A stretch of 37,253 nucleotides of DNA. Origin: Pandoraea cepalis. GTDB lineage: Bacteria > Pseudomonadota > Gammaproteobacteria > Burkholderiales > Burkholderiaceae. Positions 1 to 8,282 of the stretch are shown one piece after another. The notes below the pieces were generated by a model. That model saw only the letters and a program-made list of their open reading frames with translations, was not told the DNA's origin and ran no database searches. The stretch spans positions 1-37,253 of the forward strand of contig NZ_CABPSL010000030.1 in NCBI RefSeq assembly GCF_902459665.1. The letters run 5' to 3'. The translations under genes and the position numbers were made by a program. The first letter of the stretch is position 1. Each line of letters starts with the position of its first letter.

Positions 1-5
1 GCGGC

Positions 6-341
6 TCAAGGCCGGATTCGATGAACACTATCGGGCTCAAGTGCTTGGAATGCAGGTCTCTTGATGCGATTGCCCTGGCTGACCGGCGACGCCAGCTTGA
101 CATCCCCTGACAAGACCGAGAAGCACCCGGCATGACAGGACGCGCAATCAGGATCGCCACCCAGGGTCTTGGCCGGATCAGGGCTGGCATCCTGGCCGTC
201 GGCCGCCTTGTGCTGATGCGCATGGTGGCCGAAGTGCTTGGCCGCAGCTCCGGTTTCATGCTGGCAATAACTGGCCACTGCCGCCCAACTGAATTGAAGC
301 GGCAAGAACACCAGCAAGACGATGGCCAGCCATTTGCGCAT
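6..341 (-). CDS. czcI: CzcI-like heavy-metal resistance periplasmic protein
   Basis: A 111-aa exported protein. Residues 1-20 form a clear signal peptide (basic MRK, hydrophobic core, WA-A end). The mature part is His/Asp-rich at about 28-50 (repeated HH and HxH) and carries a C-x-x-C-x-x-x-C cluster at 66-73, as expected of a periplasmic metal binder. Length, the MRKWL start and the LPLQFSWA stretch match my memory of CzcI, the small regulator/binder encoded just before czcC in Cus/Czc efflux operons. The stop codon is only six bases from the window edge, so czcCBA would lie to the left; this cannot be seen. No good ribosome binding site precedes the ATG. Function is inferred from family resemblance. 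Confidence 0.72.
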   Translation of the reverse strand: MRKWLAIVLLVFLPLQFSWAAVASYCQHETGAAAKHFGHHAHQHKAADGQDASPDPAKTLGGDPDCASCHAGCFSVLSGDVKLASPVSQGNRIKRPAFQALEPDSVHRIRP

Positions 342-537
342 AGGGGTAACAGTGTAGCAGCTACATGCTTTACTTTGCCACTCCTCGCTGCTTGGGTTTT
401 CTCAGAGCCCCGTGCGCGTAGCGTGCCTCCTCTCAGGTTCATCCTGCATCAAATCAGAGCCGCTTCGATATTCGGCGAGTTGTGGCCGCTTTGACGACTG
501 AGGCGACACGAGGGGGCGCCACAGCGCAGGGTACGGG

Positions 538-1209
538 CAACTGGAAGCCTTCAATGCTGATGTTGCGCATGAACTGTTCACGCCGTTGGCGACGTTGATG
601 GGGGGCACTGAAGTTGCTTTGCGCAAAGCACGCGATGCCGACACGTTGCGAGATGTGTTGGGCTCGCACCTCGAAGATCTCCAGCGCATGTCGATGATCG
701 TGCAGGACATGCTCTTTCTGTCGCAAGCCGACCGTGGGGCTGAGGCCCGCCGCGAGCATGTCGCCAGTCTGGCCGGCGTTGCGCGCGCGGTGGTGGAATT
801 GCACGAGGCGGCCATTGAAGAGGCCGGGCTGAAGGTTCGTATCGACGGCGATGCCACCGGCTTGGCCGATGTGCGCCTGTTGCAGCGCGCGCTATCCAAC
901 CTGATCGGCAACGCAACCCGACACGCGCATCCGCACAGCACCGTTGTCGTGCAAATCGACCGGCTGGACGGCGAGATCGCCCTGCGGGTGGTGAACGAGG
1001 GGCAGACGATTTCAGCCGAGCATTTGCCCAATCTGTTCAACCGCTTCTACCGGGCAGATGCGGCGCGGTCGGATGCCGCCCGCAATCATGGACTGGGCTT
1101 GGCCATCGTGGCTGCCATCGCCCGCATGCACGGAGGGCGGACGATGGTCGATTCGAGCAACGGCATCACGTCTATCGGGCTCATGGTGCCCACCCCGCGC
1201 GCGCAATAG
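538..1209 (+). pseudogene. 5'-truncated CzcS/CopS-like sensor histidine kinase
   Basis: The frame encodes the catalytic half of a two-component sensor kinase. Seen in order: the phospho-acceptor H-box (VAHELFTPLATL, His codon at 568-570), a dimerisation helix, an N-box (LSNLIGNATRHA), an F-box (FNRFYRAD) and a G2-box (GLGLAIVAAIARMHGG). The sensor domain, both membrane helices and HAMP are missing, and the frame upstream of about 536 is unrelated and meets a stop at 499-501. The H-box reads ELFTP where this family almost always has ELRTP. Metal-efflux loci such as czc usually carry czcRS, so this is most likely a czcS left over from a rearrangement. A fragment without a start codon is unlikely to be expressed. 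Confidence 0.8.
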
Positions 1210-1244
1210 TCAACGGATCGGGCACCACCAACAGACTGGCTCCA

Positions 1245-1937
1245 CTAGCCAATTACTTCTTCCAGCAGGAGAAGCGCCAGAAAGCCGACAAAGAACATCG
1301 CCGTCACCCAGGGGCGATCTGGCGTTTCGTGTGCTTCGATCAGCAGTTCTTCGGTCACGAGGTAGAGCAACGCAATCAGACCAAACGCGAAGAAGCCAGT
1401 CAGAAGAGGGTTGGGCAACAGCGCCACCGGCGCTCCAAGCAAGGCCCCGATCGGCAGCAAGAGCACGAGCGCGGCCGTGATCCAGACGACCCTGGCACGG
1501 GAGCGAACGCTCTCGCCGAGTTCCGTGGCCACTGTCAATCCCAGGAACAGAACCTCGATGGTCAGGGCGATGGTCAGAAGCAAGCCGACCTTTGGGCCAG
1601 CCGCAAACCCGATACCAAGCACCAAGCCATCAATCAGGATGTCGATGCCGATCACGGTCAGGAGACCGGCCGGCCCCTTCGCCAACGCTTCCAGATGCTT
1701 CACCAGCAGCATGGTGGCGACGCCGATTCCGCCGCCGATCATCGTCGCCCAAGGCGAGGCCCGGTGCATGATGTCGGGCAAGATTTCGCCGGCCGCCGCC
1801 GCGAACACGACGCCAGCGGCGAAATGCTGAATCGCGCTGACCAGTGTTGGCCCCGGCCGCACGTTCACCGCGACCGCAGCTCCGATGATGGCGGCCGCTG
1901 CCGGGATCAAGGTGTAGATCCAGGCCGAGATCACCAT
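1245..1937 (-). CDS. ZIP-family-like metal permease
   Basis: A 230-aa integral membrane protein with about eight hydrophobic segments covering nearly the whole chain. ZIP-like features are the second segment QHFAAGVVFAAAAGEILPD, with His and Glu inside the membrane, and a late acidic/His stretch TEELLIEAHE. The usual HNxxDG of the fourth ZIP helix is replaced by DILIDG, so the metal site is not canonical. The ATG lies 3 nt after the stop of the zinc-ribbon gene and downstream of cadA on the same strand, so the three are probably one CadR-controlled operon. A ZIP importer beside an efflux ATPase is odd; it may be specialised or move metal in another direction. Exact substrate is unknown. Confidence 0.72.
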   Translation of the reverse strand: MVISAWIYTLIPAAAAIIGAAVAVNVRPGPTLVSAIQHFAAGVVFAAAAGEILPDIMHRASPWATMIGGGIGVATMLLVKHLEALAKGPAGLLTVIGIDILIDGLVLGIGFAAGPKVGLLLTIALTIEVLFLGLTVATELGESVRSRARVVWITAALVLLLPIGALLGAPVALLPNPLLTGFFAFGLIALLYLVTEELLIEAHETPDRPWVTAMFFVGFLALLLLEEVIG

Positions 1938-1940
1938 GAC

Positions 1941-2243
1941 TTAAGTTACCGCGTTGCCGCACTGAGCACAGAATTTCGCGCCGATCGGAATGACGCTACT
2001 GCACTTCGTGCACGACGCTGGCACCAGCGATGTCCCGCACTGGCCGCAAAAGCGAGCGCCGTTCGGATTGATCGCTTTGCATTGCGGGCAAGTGATGCCG
2101 CTGGCCGAAGGCGCCGGATTGCGCCCCCAGTCGTGACTGCTGGGGCCACCGTGGCCATGGCTACTGCCATGCCCGTGGGAGCCGCCATGCCCCCCGCCGT
2201 GGCCGCCGCCATGCCCACCAAAAATTCGATCCAGGATTCCCAT
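1941..2243 (-). CDS. His-rich double zinc-ribbon protein
   Basis: A 100-aa protein. Residues 9-38 are a Gly/His repeat (HGGGHGG, SHGHGSSHGHGG) able to bind metal. Residues 52-69 and 78-95 are two four-Cys zinc ribbons (CPQC...CGQC and CTKC...CAQC). I chose the ATG at 2243 (MGILDRIFGG) because a GGAG lies about 9 nt upstream; a TTG two codons further up is also possible. It sits 22 nt after cadA and 3 nt before the permease, all on one strand, which suggests a metal buffer or chaperone delivering ions to the membrane proteins. That role is inference. No enzymatic motif is visible. Confidence 0.75.
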   Translation of the reverse strand: MGILDRIFGGHGGGHGGGHGGSHGHGSSHGHGGPSSHDWGRNPAPSASGITCPQCKAINPNGARFCGQCGTSLVPASCTKCSSVIPIGAKFCAQCGNAVT

Positions 2244-2265
2244 TTTCAACACTCCATATTCGGTT

Positions 2266-4704
2266 TTACTGACCCGCCTGCTGCCTGAGCAGCCTCAGCC
2301 CGTTGAAGACCACCAGCAAGCTCGCCCCCATGTCGGCGAACACGGCCATCCACATGGAGGCATCGTCGAAGATCGCCAGCAGCAGGAACACTAGCTTGAT
2401 GCCCAGCGCGAGCGCGATGTTCTGCCATAGCACGGCGTGGGTGCGCCTGGACAGCCGGATCGTTTCGGGCAGGCGGCGTAGGTCGTCGTTCATGACCACC
2501 ACGTCGGCGGCCTCCATCGCGGTGTGGGTGCCCGCGCCGCCCATAGCGAAGCCGATGTCAGCCTTCGCCAGCGCGGGGGCGTCGTTGATGCCGTCGCCGG
2601 TCATCGCCGTGACGCCCATGCGCTGCTGAAGCTCGCCGATGGCCTGCAACTTGTCCTCGGGCAGCAGGTTGCCACGCACCTCGGCGATGCCCGCCTGGGT
2701 GCCGACGGTTTGCGCCGTCGCCAGGTTATCGCCCGTCAACATCACCGGCGTCACGCCCAATGCCTTCAGGTCGGCCACGGCCTGCGCGGATGAGGATTTG
2801 ATGGTGTCGGCTACTGCACAGATGGCCATGACCCGTTCGCTGCTGGCCAACAACGTGACGGTGCGGCCAGCTTGCTCATGCACTGCAAGGCGGGCTTCGA
2901 GGTCAGCCGAACACTGCCCGCGCTCTTCAATCCAGCGGTGGTTAGCCAGCACATAGGTATGGCCGTCGATCACCCCCTGCACGCCGCGCCCGGCAACAGC
3001 CTGAAACTCATCCACTTCTTGCGTGGCGGACGACACGCCATCTGCGATGGCCTTGGACACTGGATGATCCGACCGCGCTGCGAGGCTCTTGGCCAGCCCC
3101 TCCAGGGCTTGTTGGCCGAGTCCTGTGTCCACGGGCTCGAAGGCCACCAGCTTGGGCTTGCCTTCGGTGATGGTGCCGGTCTTGTCCAGCGCCACGGCCT
3201 TGATCTTGCGCGCCTCTTCCAGGTACACACCACCTTTGATCAGGATGCCTCGCCGCGCCCCAGCGGCCAAACCGCTGACGACGGTGACGGGCGTGGAAAT
3301 CACCAAGGCGCAAGGGCAGGCGATGACCAGCAGCACCAGGGCCTTGTAGGCGGCCTGCATCCAGGTCAGCCCCATGAGCCAGGGCGCCAACAACGCAACG
3401 GCAACGGCCAGGACGAACACCGCAGGCGTGTAGACGGCGGCAAAGCGATCCACGAAACGCTGCGTGGGCGCACGGGAAGACTGGGCCTGCTCAACGGCGT
3501 GGATGATGCGCGCCAGCGTGCTGTCGGACGCGGGGGCCGTGACACGGATTTCCAACGCCGCAGCCTGATTGATGGTGCCGGCGAAGACTTCATCGCCGGG
3601 GCTCTTGTCCACCGGCAAGCTTTCGCCGGTCACGGGGGACTGGTCAATAGCGCTCTGACCTAGGCTCACGATGCCATCCAGCGGAACGCGCTCGCCAGGG
3701 CGAATACGCACGGTCATGCCCACAGTGACTTCCTTGACTCCCATGCGCACCCAATTGCCATCGTCTTGACGCACTTCAGCTTGCTCCGGCGCGAGCGCCA
3801 GCAGGCTCTTGATGGCGCCGCGCGCCCGATCCACGGCGCGGGCCTCGATGGCTTCCGCAATCGCATATAGGGCCATCACCATCGCCGCTTCGGGCCACTG
3901 GCCGATCAGGAAAGCGCCGGTCACGGCCACGGTCATCAGGGCATTGATGTTCAAGCGGCCCTGCCGCAGTGCAGCCAGCCCCTTGCCGTAAACCGAGAAA
4001 CCCGACAGCGCGATGGCCGCCGCGGCCAGCGCCATTCCCAGCGCCTTGACAGGTACGCTGTCTGGAAAGGCGAATGCCAAGCCCTCGGCCGCCACAGCCA
4101 ACCCCAGGGCGCCCAGCGACTTGCCCCATGTCGTCCAGAAGCCCGTTGGCGAGGCAACCGCAGCAGCCGACGAGCCTGTGTCGCCAAGAGGTTCCGGCTT
4201 GAAGCCTGCCTTGCGGATTGCGTCTAGCGCCTGCTGCAAGACAGGATCATCGGCGGCAATGGCCAACTCGCGTTCGCCCAGATTGAATTGCAGGCTACGA
4301 ATTCCCGCCATGCCGTCCAACGCCCGGCGGATTTCCGACTCCTCCGAGGCACAGTCCATATTCGCAATGCGGAAGCGCTGGACATTCTTCGCGCCGAGGG
4401 GTTCTGGCTTGAAACCCGCTTTGCGGATCGCTTCTAGGGCCTCGGGCAGCGCGTGGTCATCGGCGGCAATGGCAAGCTCTCGATCCCCCAGGTTGAATCG
4501 CAGGCTGCGAATCCCCGCCATGCCTTCCAGCGCCCGGCGGATTTCCGACTCCTCTGAGGCACAGTCCATGTTTTCTATGCGAAAGCGTTGCGGCCCAATA
4601 GTCGTTGCATCAGACGCTGTTGGCTCGGGCGCCACAGGCACTGTTGCACAGCCACTCCCGCAGCAGGCAGCGTCGGCGTGTTGGCGTTGGTGGGCAGAGT
4701 TCAT
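2266..4704 (-). CDS. cadA: Zn/Cd/Pb-translocating P1B-type ATPase
   Basis: An 812-aa heavy-metal efflux ATPase of the inner membrane. After a short Cys-rich head (CCGSGC, 14-19) come two nearly identical metal-binding domains at about 39-108 and 109-175, each with NMDCASEE; this one-Cys acidic motif is the Zn/Cd type rather than the two-Cys copper type. Further on are TGES of the actuator, the ion-path CPC at 463-465 (IACPCALVIS), the phosphorylated Asp507 in DKTGTITEG and the hinge GDGINDAP near 703-710. An AAGGAG ribosome site precedes the ATG. It is divergent from cadR across a MerR-type operator, so it is expected to be induced by Cd, Zn or Pb. Length and motif order are complete, so it should be functional. 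Confidence 0.95.
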   Translation of the reverse strand: MNSAHQRQHADAACCGSGCATVPVAPEPTASDATTIGPQRFRIENMDCASEESEIRRALEGMAGIRSLRFNLGDRELAIAADDHALPEALEAIRKAGFKPEPLGAKNVQRFRIANMDCASEESEIRRALDGMAGIRSLQFNLGERELAIAADDPVLQQALDAIRKAGFKPEPLGDTGSSAAAVASPTGFWTTWGKSLGALGLAVAAEGLAFAFPDSVPVKALGMALAAAAIALSGFSVYGKGLAALRQGRLNINALMTVAVTGAFLIGQWPEAAMVMALYAIAEAIEARAVDRARGAIKSLLALAPEQAEVRQDDGNWVRMGVKEVTVGMTVRIRPGERVPLDGIVSLGQSAIDQSPVTGESLPVDKSPGDEVFAGTINQAAALEIRVTAPASDSTLARIIHAVEQAQSSRAPTQRFVDRFAAVYTPAVFVLAVAVALLAPWLMGLTWMQAAYKALVLLVIACPCALVISTPVTVVSGLAAGARRGILIKGGVYLEEARKIKAVALDKTGTITEGKPKLVAFEPVDTGLGQQALEGLAKSLAARSDHPVSKAIADGVSSATQEVDEFQAVAGRGVQGVIDGHTYVLANHRWIEERGQCSADLEARLAVHEQAGRTVTLLASSERVMAICAVADTIKSSSAQAVADLKALGVTPVMLTGDNLATAQTVGTQAGIAEVRGNLLPEDKLQAIGELQQRMGVTAMTGDGINDAPALAKADIGFAMGGAGTHTAMEAADVVVMNDDLRRLPETIRLSRRTHAVLWQNIALALGIKLVFLLLAIFDDASMWMAVFADMGASLLVVFNGLRLLRQQAGQ
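4091..4590 (-). repeat. 210-bp tandem duplication of the HMA domain inside cadA
   Basis: Residues 39-108 and 109-178 of the encoded ATPase are a direct repeat with a period of exactly 70 codons. The two copies differ at only about a dozen positions (for example ENMD/ANMD, LEGMAG/LDGMAG, DHALPE/DPVLQQ). The DNA copies are visibly similar as well, for example the repeated segment giving RKAGFKPEPLG. Such closeness points to a relatively recent internal duplication or to ongoing gene conversion. Confidence 0.8.
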
Positions 4705-4724
4705 GAAATTCTCCTTTTCAGTCA

Positions 4725-4756
4725 GATTGGAAACCCTGTACCCACTACAGAGTCAA
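4725..4756 (-). promoter_or_regulatory. MerR-family (CadR) operator-promoter of cadA
   Basis: An interrupted palindrome lies at 4733-4753: ACCCTGTA, five bases, TACAGAGT. This closely matches the CadR/MerR-type operator. Read on the minus strand, TTGACT (4756-4751) and TCCAAT (4731-4726) form -35 and -10 boxes with a long 19-bp spacer, and the palindrome fills the spacer. A stretched spacer is the hallmark of promoters that MerR-family activators untwist when metal binds. Confidence 0.85.
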
Positions 4757-4807
4757 GCGCCTACAATGAGCCTTGGAGAAAAACCCGCGACCGCTGAAGA
4801 TGAACTC

Positions 4808-5263
4808 ATGAAAATCGGCGAACTGGCTAAGGCCGCACATACCCAGGTAGAGACGATCCGGTACTACGAGCGTGAAGGCTTGCTACCCGAAACGGCCCGT
4901 ACGGATGGCAACTACCGCATGTACGCAGAAGAACACGTTGACCGGCTGTCCTTCATCCGGCACTGCCGGGGGTTGGACATGACGCTGGATGAAATCCGGG
5001 TTCTGTTGCGCTTCAAGGATGCACCGCACGAGAACTGCGCCCAGGTGAACGACCTGCTCGACGAGCACATCGACCATGTGGCTACCCGCATCAAGGAATT
5101 GAAAGCGTTGGAACGACAGCTCAAGACCTTGCGGGAACGCTGCCGTGAATCCCAGCAGGCCAGCCAGTGCGGCATCTTGACCGAGCTGTCCTCAGCATCG
5201 CGCCATCTGCACGAACCGGCGACGCGCAGGGGCCATGTTCATGGGGCACATAGCCTCAAGTGA
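4808..5263 (+). CDS. cadR: MerR-family Cd(II)/Pb(II)-responsive regulator
   Basis: A 151-aa MerR-type regulator: an N-terminal winged HTH (KIGELAKAAHTQVETIRYYE), a long dimerisation coiled coil, and three Cys in metal-sensing positions (one in HENCAQV, one in RERCRE, one in ASQCGIL). The tail is His-rich (HLHEP, GHVHGAH), which is typical of CadR. I chose the ATG at 4808 because the protein then begins MKIGELA like its relatives; the open frame extends far upstream through cadA without meaning. It is divergent from cadA, and the shared operator suggests it both represses and activates the efflux operon. PbrR is the main alternative name, but the His tail favours CadR. Confidence 0.9.
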   Translation: MKIGELAKAAHTQVETIRYYEREGLLPETARTDGNYRMYAEEHVDRLSFIRHCRGLDMTLDEIRVLLRFKDAPHENCAQVNDLLDEHIDHVATRIKELKALERQLKTLRERCRESQQASQCGILTELSSASRHLHEPATRRGHVHGAHSLK

Positions 5264-7258
5264 CTAGCCCAAAGAAACCCCAAGCCGACGCCCGATTTCC
5301 CATGAGGTCGTTCCGCCACGCACTGTCGCCGCAAGCGGCTGCCCCAACCGCTGCTCGATCACTGGCCTCCACGGTACCAGGCTGAAGCCCATGCCGTCGT
5401 CCAGCATCGCATACCGACCGCTGGCGAGCATGAGGCTGCGGCGGTAGATGCCGGCCACGCGCTGGCCGTCGGCCACCGGGCGGTGCTCCAGGCCGGTTTC
5501 GGCGGCGATGTCCTTGGCGGCCTGCGCCAGCTCGCGGCTGCGCAGCGTGCCCAGCAGGTTTCGGGCGAGGATCACGCGCTGCCCGCGCCGCTCGGCCAGT
5601 CCCTGTTCGGCCAGGAAGTCGGCGCGCTGCTGCATCGCCTGCTTGGCCTCGCCGCCAAAGCCGAGGTCGCCCAGGCCCGAGCCGCCGCCGATCAGTTGCT
5701 GGTCGAGCCAGGTAGCCCCGATGACGCGGGCCTGCCGCTCGATGGGCAGGTGCGATTTCAGTTCCACGGCCACGCCGCCCAGGCGCTGCGCGTCGTACTG
5801 ATGGCCACGCTCGGGCAGATCGTCCGGCACCTTCCATAGCCCTTCGGCCACGCGCTCCACGATGCCGGCGCGGCGCAGGGCTTCGAGTCGGCGGATGTGG
5901 GCCGCGACGACTTCCTGCGGATCACGGCCCGGCACGGCCTGACCCTGCGCGACGGCCAGGTGATGGTCGGTGCGGTATAGGCCGCCGCTCGCCAGTGCGG
6001 TGATGTTCTTGTCGGCTGCGCGCACGTCGGCCGATCCCTTCACCTCCACTACGGCGCCGGCCGGATAGTTCGCCAGTTCATCGTGTGCGTTGAGCGCGAC
6101 GTAGTGGGCCTTGCCGTCCACGCCGTCGATGACCAGATAGCCCCGGTCGCGCAGCTCGTCGGCCAGCCCCTTCGCTGCCACGCGGCCGAGAATGGTTCGG
6201 CCACCTCCATCAGCATCTTGGCCCGGCTCGAACACCGCCAGCTCGCGCGGCTCGCCGCGCATGGCCCGCTGCATGGTGCGGATGATGTCGCCACGCTCGC
6301 CCAGGGCGCGCAGGGTCTTTTCGGCATCGGCATGGACAGCCCAGGTGCCCGGCTGCATCTCGTCAGCCAGGCCCAGGAGCTGCAAGCGTTGCAGGCGGCC
6401 GATCAGCAGCAAGCGCTGGCGTTGCAGTCGGGGTTCATTGAGCCGTTCGACATGCACCAGGCCATCATCGCCGGCCTCGCGCTTCAAGGTGCGATCCAGG
6501 CTCGTCCACCGCTCCTGATCCACCTCGCGTCGCAAGGTCTGCTGGATCTCCAGTTCGGTGCGCGGCCCCAGCCGTTCGGTCGCCAGTTCGGCGGCACGAT
6601 GGCGGAACCCGTCGGCGATGTAGTCGCCCGCGATGATGAGGTCTTTGCCGGTGTCGTCGCGCCCGCGCACGACGATGTGCGTATGCGGGTTGTCGGTGTT
6701 CCAGTGGTTGACGGCTACCCAATCGAGGCCCGTGCCCAGGTCGGCTTCCATGCGGCCCATCAGGTGCCGCGTGTAGGTGCGCAGGTCTTCCAGCTCCGCG
6801 CCGTCCTCCGGCGAGAGGATGAAGCGGAAATGGTGCCGATCGTCGGCGCAGCGTTCCTTGAAGGCGTCGAGGTCGGCGGCATCGGTCAGCGGCCCGTAGG
6901 CTTGGCCCGGCTCGCCATCGCGGCCCACGCCGTCGCGCTCGATGTAGCGCAGGTGCTTGGCGAGTGATTGCGGGCTGGCCCGTTGCTGGTTGACCAGCAA
7001 CGTCTTGATGGTCACGCGCCGCGACATAGGCGTGAGCTTCGCGCCTGCGAAGCGTGCCGCCGTATGCCCGCGCCCTAGTCGAGAGCCGGGCCGCTGGCCA
7101 GCGCGTGCGCTGCTGCCGCCGGCTGCGGGACGGCGCATCGACGACTTGCCACTGCTGGCCTTGCCTGCCTGCTTGAGCACCCTGGAGACGAAGCCCTGGC
7201 CCCGGTTCTTCGGGGCACTGGGTCGGATGCGGAAATCGTCATCGCGGCGGTCGGTCAT
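5264..7258 (-). CDS. virD2: VirD2/TraI-like relaxase (DUF3363 type) of the conjugative element
   Basis: A 664-aa DNA relaxase that would nick oriT and pilot the transferred strand. The N-terminus (to about 90) is basic and Arg/Ser-rich. The nuclease domain follows, with LRYIERDG, the DDRHHFRFILSPEDG stretch and the metal-binding NPHTHIVVRG near residue 190. The long C-terminal half matches my memory of DUF3363. The ATG at 7258 is preferred over more upstream starts because it has an AGGGAG ribosome site, starts MTDRRDDDF, and overlaps the preceding ORF by ATGA. In Tn4371-family elements this gene follows traF and cargo is inserted after it, as is the case here with the cad genes. Confidence 0.88.
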   Translation of the reverse strand: MTDRRDDDFRIRPSAPKNRGQGFVSRVLKQAGKASSGKSSMRRPAAGGSSARAGQRPGSRLGRGHTAARFAGAKLTPMSRRVTIKTLLVNQQRASPQSLAKHLRYIERDGVGRDGEPGQAYGPLTDAADLDAFKERCADDRHHFRFILSPEDGAELEDLRTYTRHLMGRMEADLGTGLDWVAVNHWNTDNPHTHIVVRGRDDTGKDLIIAGDYIADGFRHRAAELATERLGPRTELEIQQTLRREVDQERWTSLDRTLKREAGDDGLVHVERLNEPRLQRQRLLLIGRLQRLQLLGLADEMQPGTWAVHADAEKTLRALGERGDIIRTMQRAMRGEPRELAVFEPGQDADGGGRTILGRVAAKGLADELRDRGYLVIDGVDGKAHYVALNAHDELANYPAGAVVEVKGSADVRAADKNITALASGGLYRTDHHLAVAQGQAVPGRDPQEVVAAHIRRLEALRRAGIVERVAEGLWKVPDDLPERGHQYDAQRLGGVAVELKSHLPIERQARVIGATWLDQQLIGGGSGLGDLGFGGEAKQAMQQRADFLAEQGLAERRGQRVILARNLLGTLRSRELAQAAKDIAAETGLEHRPVADGQRVAGIYRRSLMLASGRYAMLDDGMGFSLVPWRPVIEQRLGQPLAATVRGGTTSWEIGRRLGVSLG

Positions 7259-7698
7259 GGCTGCGCTCCCTGCAAGCTCTGGCGTGTCCGGGCGTGCGAA
7301 GCACGCGGGCACGCCTGCATCGGCGCGGGCCTCGCGCCCCACGCGGCACGGCGGCGAAGCCGCTCCGTGCCGCGCCACCCCCACGTGCAGACAGGCTTTC
7401 GACGCGGCCCCGTGCCGCGTCCTTTTGTCTTGCCTTCCGCCTTTGCCCCTCGCTGGCGCTCAGGGCAGCGGCGGCCCGGCGGCGCTGCTGCGCGAGCAGC
7501 CTGCGCGCCGGCGAACGCAGACACGGCCGCAGGCCGGGCGCGTTCGAGGCAAGACGCCTGCACGTTGGACTGCCGCACCGGAGGCAGCGCGAAGTGCGGT
7601 GCGAATGCACCCGCACTGCACGCGCGACGACACGGGGACGAACAGCAGAACGACACGCCCGATGGCACGATGATGCGCAGCGAATCGGCGGCGATCAT
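7255..7698 (-). CDS. Uncharacterised Arg/Ala/Pro/Cys-rich ORF between traF and relaxase
   Basis: A 147-aa frame that I do not recognise. Its composition (Arg, Ala, Pro, many Cys) resembles random GC-rich translation, so similarity alone gives no support. Position does: its ATG overlaps the traF stop by ATGA at 7695-7698, and its stop overlaps the relaxase start by ATGA at 7255-7258, the same join used at every other junction in this gene string. Ribosomes finishing traF could therefore reinitiate, cross the whole 440-nt region and reach the relaxase start. It may be a real small protein, or a frame kept open only for translational coupling. No domain, signal or membrane segment is visible. 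Confidence 0.45.
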   Translation of the reverse strand: MIAADSLRIIVPSGVSFCCSSPCRRACSAGAFAPHFALPPVRQSNVQASCLERARPAAVSAFAGAQAARAAAPPGRRCPERQRGAKAEGKTKGRGTGPRRKPVCTWGWRGTERLRRRAAWGARPAPMQACPRASHARTRQSLQGAQP

Positions 7699-8282
7699 GG
7701 GCGTGACTCCAGCCAGACCGGACGTGCAACGCCGATCACGGCGGCGGCGCTGACCGGCCCGAAATACCGGCTGTCGAATGACGCCGGGTTAGTCGCACTG
7801 AGCAAAAACAGCTCGCCAGGCCGAAGGCGGCGGCACTGCGGCCAGGATGGCAGCGGCCGGCCCCAGCGATCGGCAGACAGCACGGCGGCCGAAGGCACGC
7901 CGTCGATGCGGACTTTGCCGTCAGCGATGCACACCTCCTGCGGCGCGACCGCGCCCACGCGCTTGAGCAACGGGATGCGCGTCGGTAGGTAGCCGCGCTG
8001 CGCAGCGAGCGCGGCGGCCTCTGCGGGCAGCGGCACCAGCACGATGCTGCCCACGGACAACGGACGTGGCAGCGAGCTGGTGCGATGGTCAAGTGGATCG
8101 ACGCGATACCAACCGACCGCCACGCTGTCGGACGGGTTGTAGGTCAGGCGCGGCAGTGGATGCACGAAAGACGCCCAGGCCAGCGCAGCGAGGCCGCAGG
8201 CGGACAGGCCCGCCAGCACGAGGCGAGCGCGCAGGCGCGAGCGAGAACGCGGCGTTGTGCCGGCGGTGGAAACAGCGGTCAT
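7695..8282 (-). CDS. traF: TraF-like S26-family conjugative signal peptidase
   Basis: A 195-aa inner-membrane protease. A basic N-terminus is followed by one membrane helix at about 21-40. The catalytic Ser53 lies in NPSDSVAVGWYR and the general-base Lys107 in IPLLKRVGA. The later LSATNPASFDSRYFGPV is the usual C-terminal S26 signature. In RP4, TraF cyclises the TrbC pilin, and the same role in mating-pore assembly is likely here. The ATG at 8282 gives an ATGA overlap with the DUF2840 stop. The earlier in-frame start at 8537 lies inside the DUF2840 gene and is rejected. Length fits the family. Confidence 0.9.
   Translation of the reverse strand: MTAVSTAGTTPRSRSRLRARLVLAGLSACGLAALAWASFVHPLPRLTYNPSDSVAVGWYRVDPLDHRTSSLPRPLSVGSIVLVPLPAEAAALAAQRGYLPTRIPLLKRVGAVAPQEVCIADGKVRIDGVPSAAVLSADRWGRPLPSWPQCRRLRPGELFLLSATNPASFDSRYFGPVSAAAVIGVARPVWLESRP

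Noticed and set aside
402-1040. Minus-strand frame of 212 codons opposite the kinase fragment
   Set aside because: The plus strand carries clear kinase motifs in this interval; the minus frame is a Ser/Arg-rich shadow.
1329-2288. Long plus-strand frame of about 319 codons opposite the permease and zinc-ribbon genes
   Set aside because: It lies antisense to three recognisable genes, has no recognisable domain and reflects GC-rich codon shadowing.
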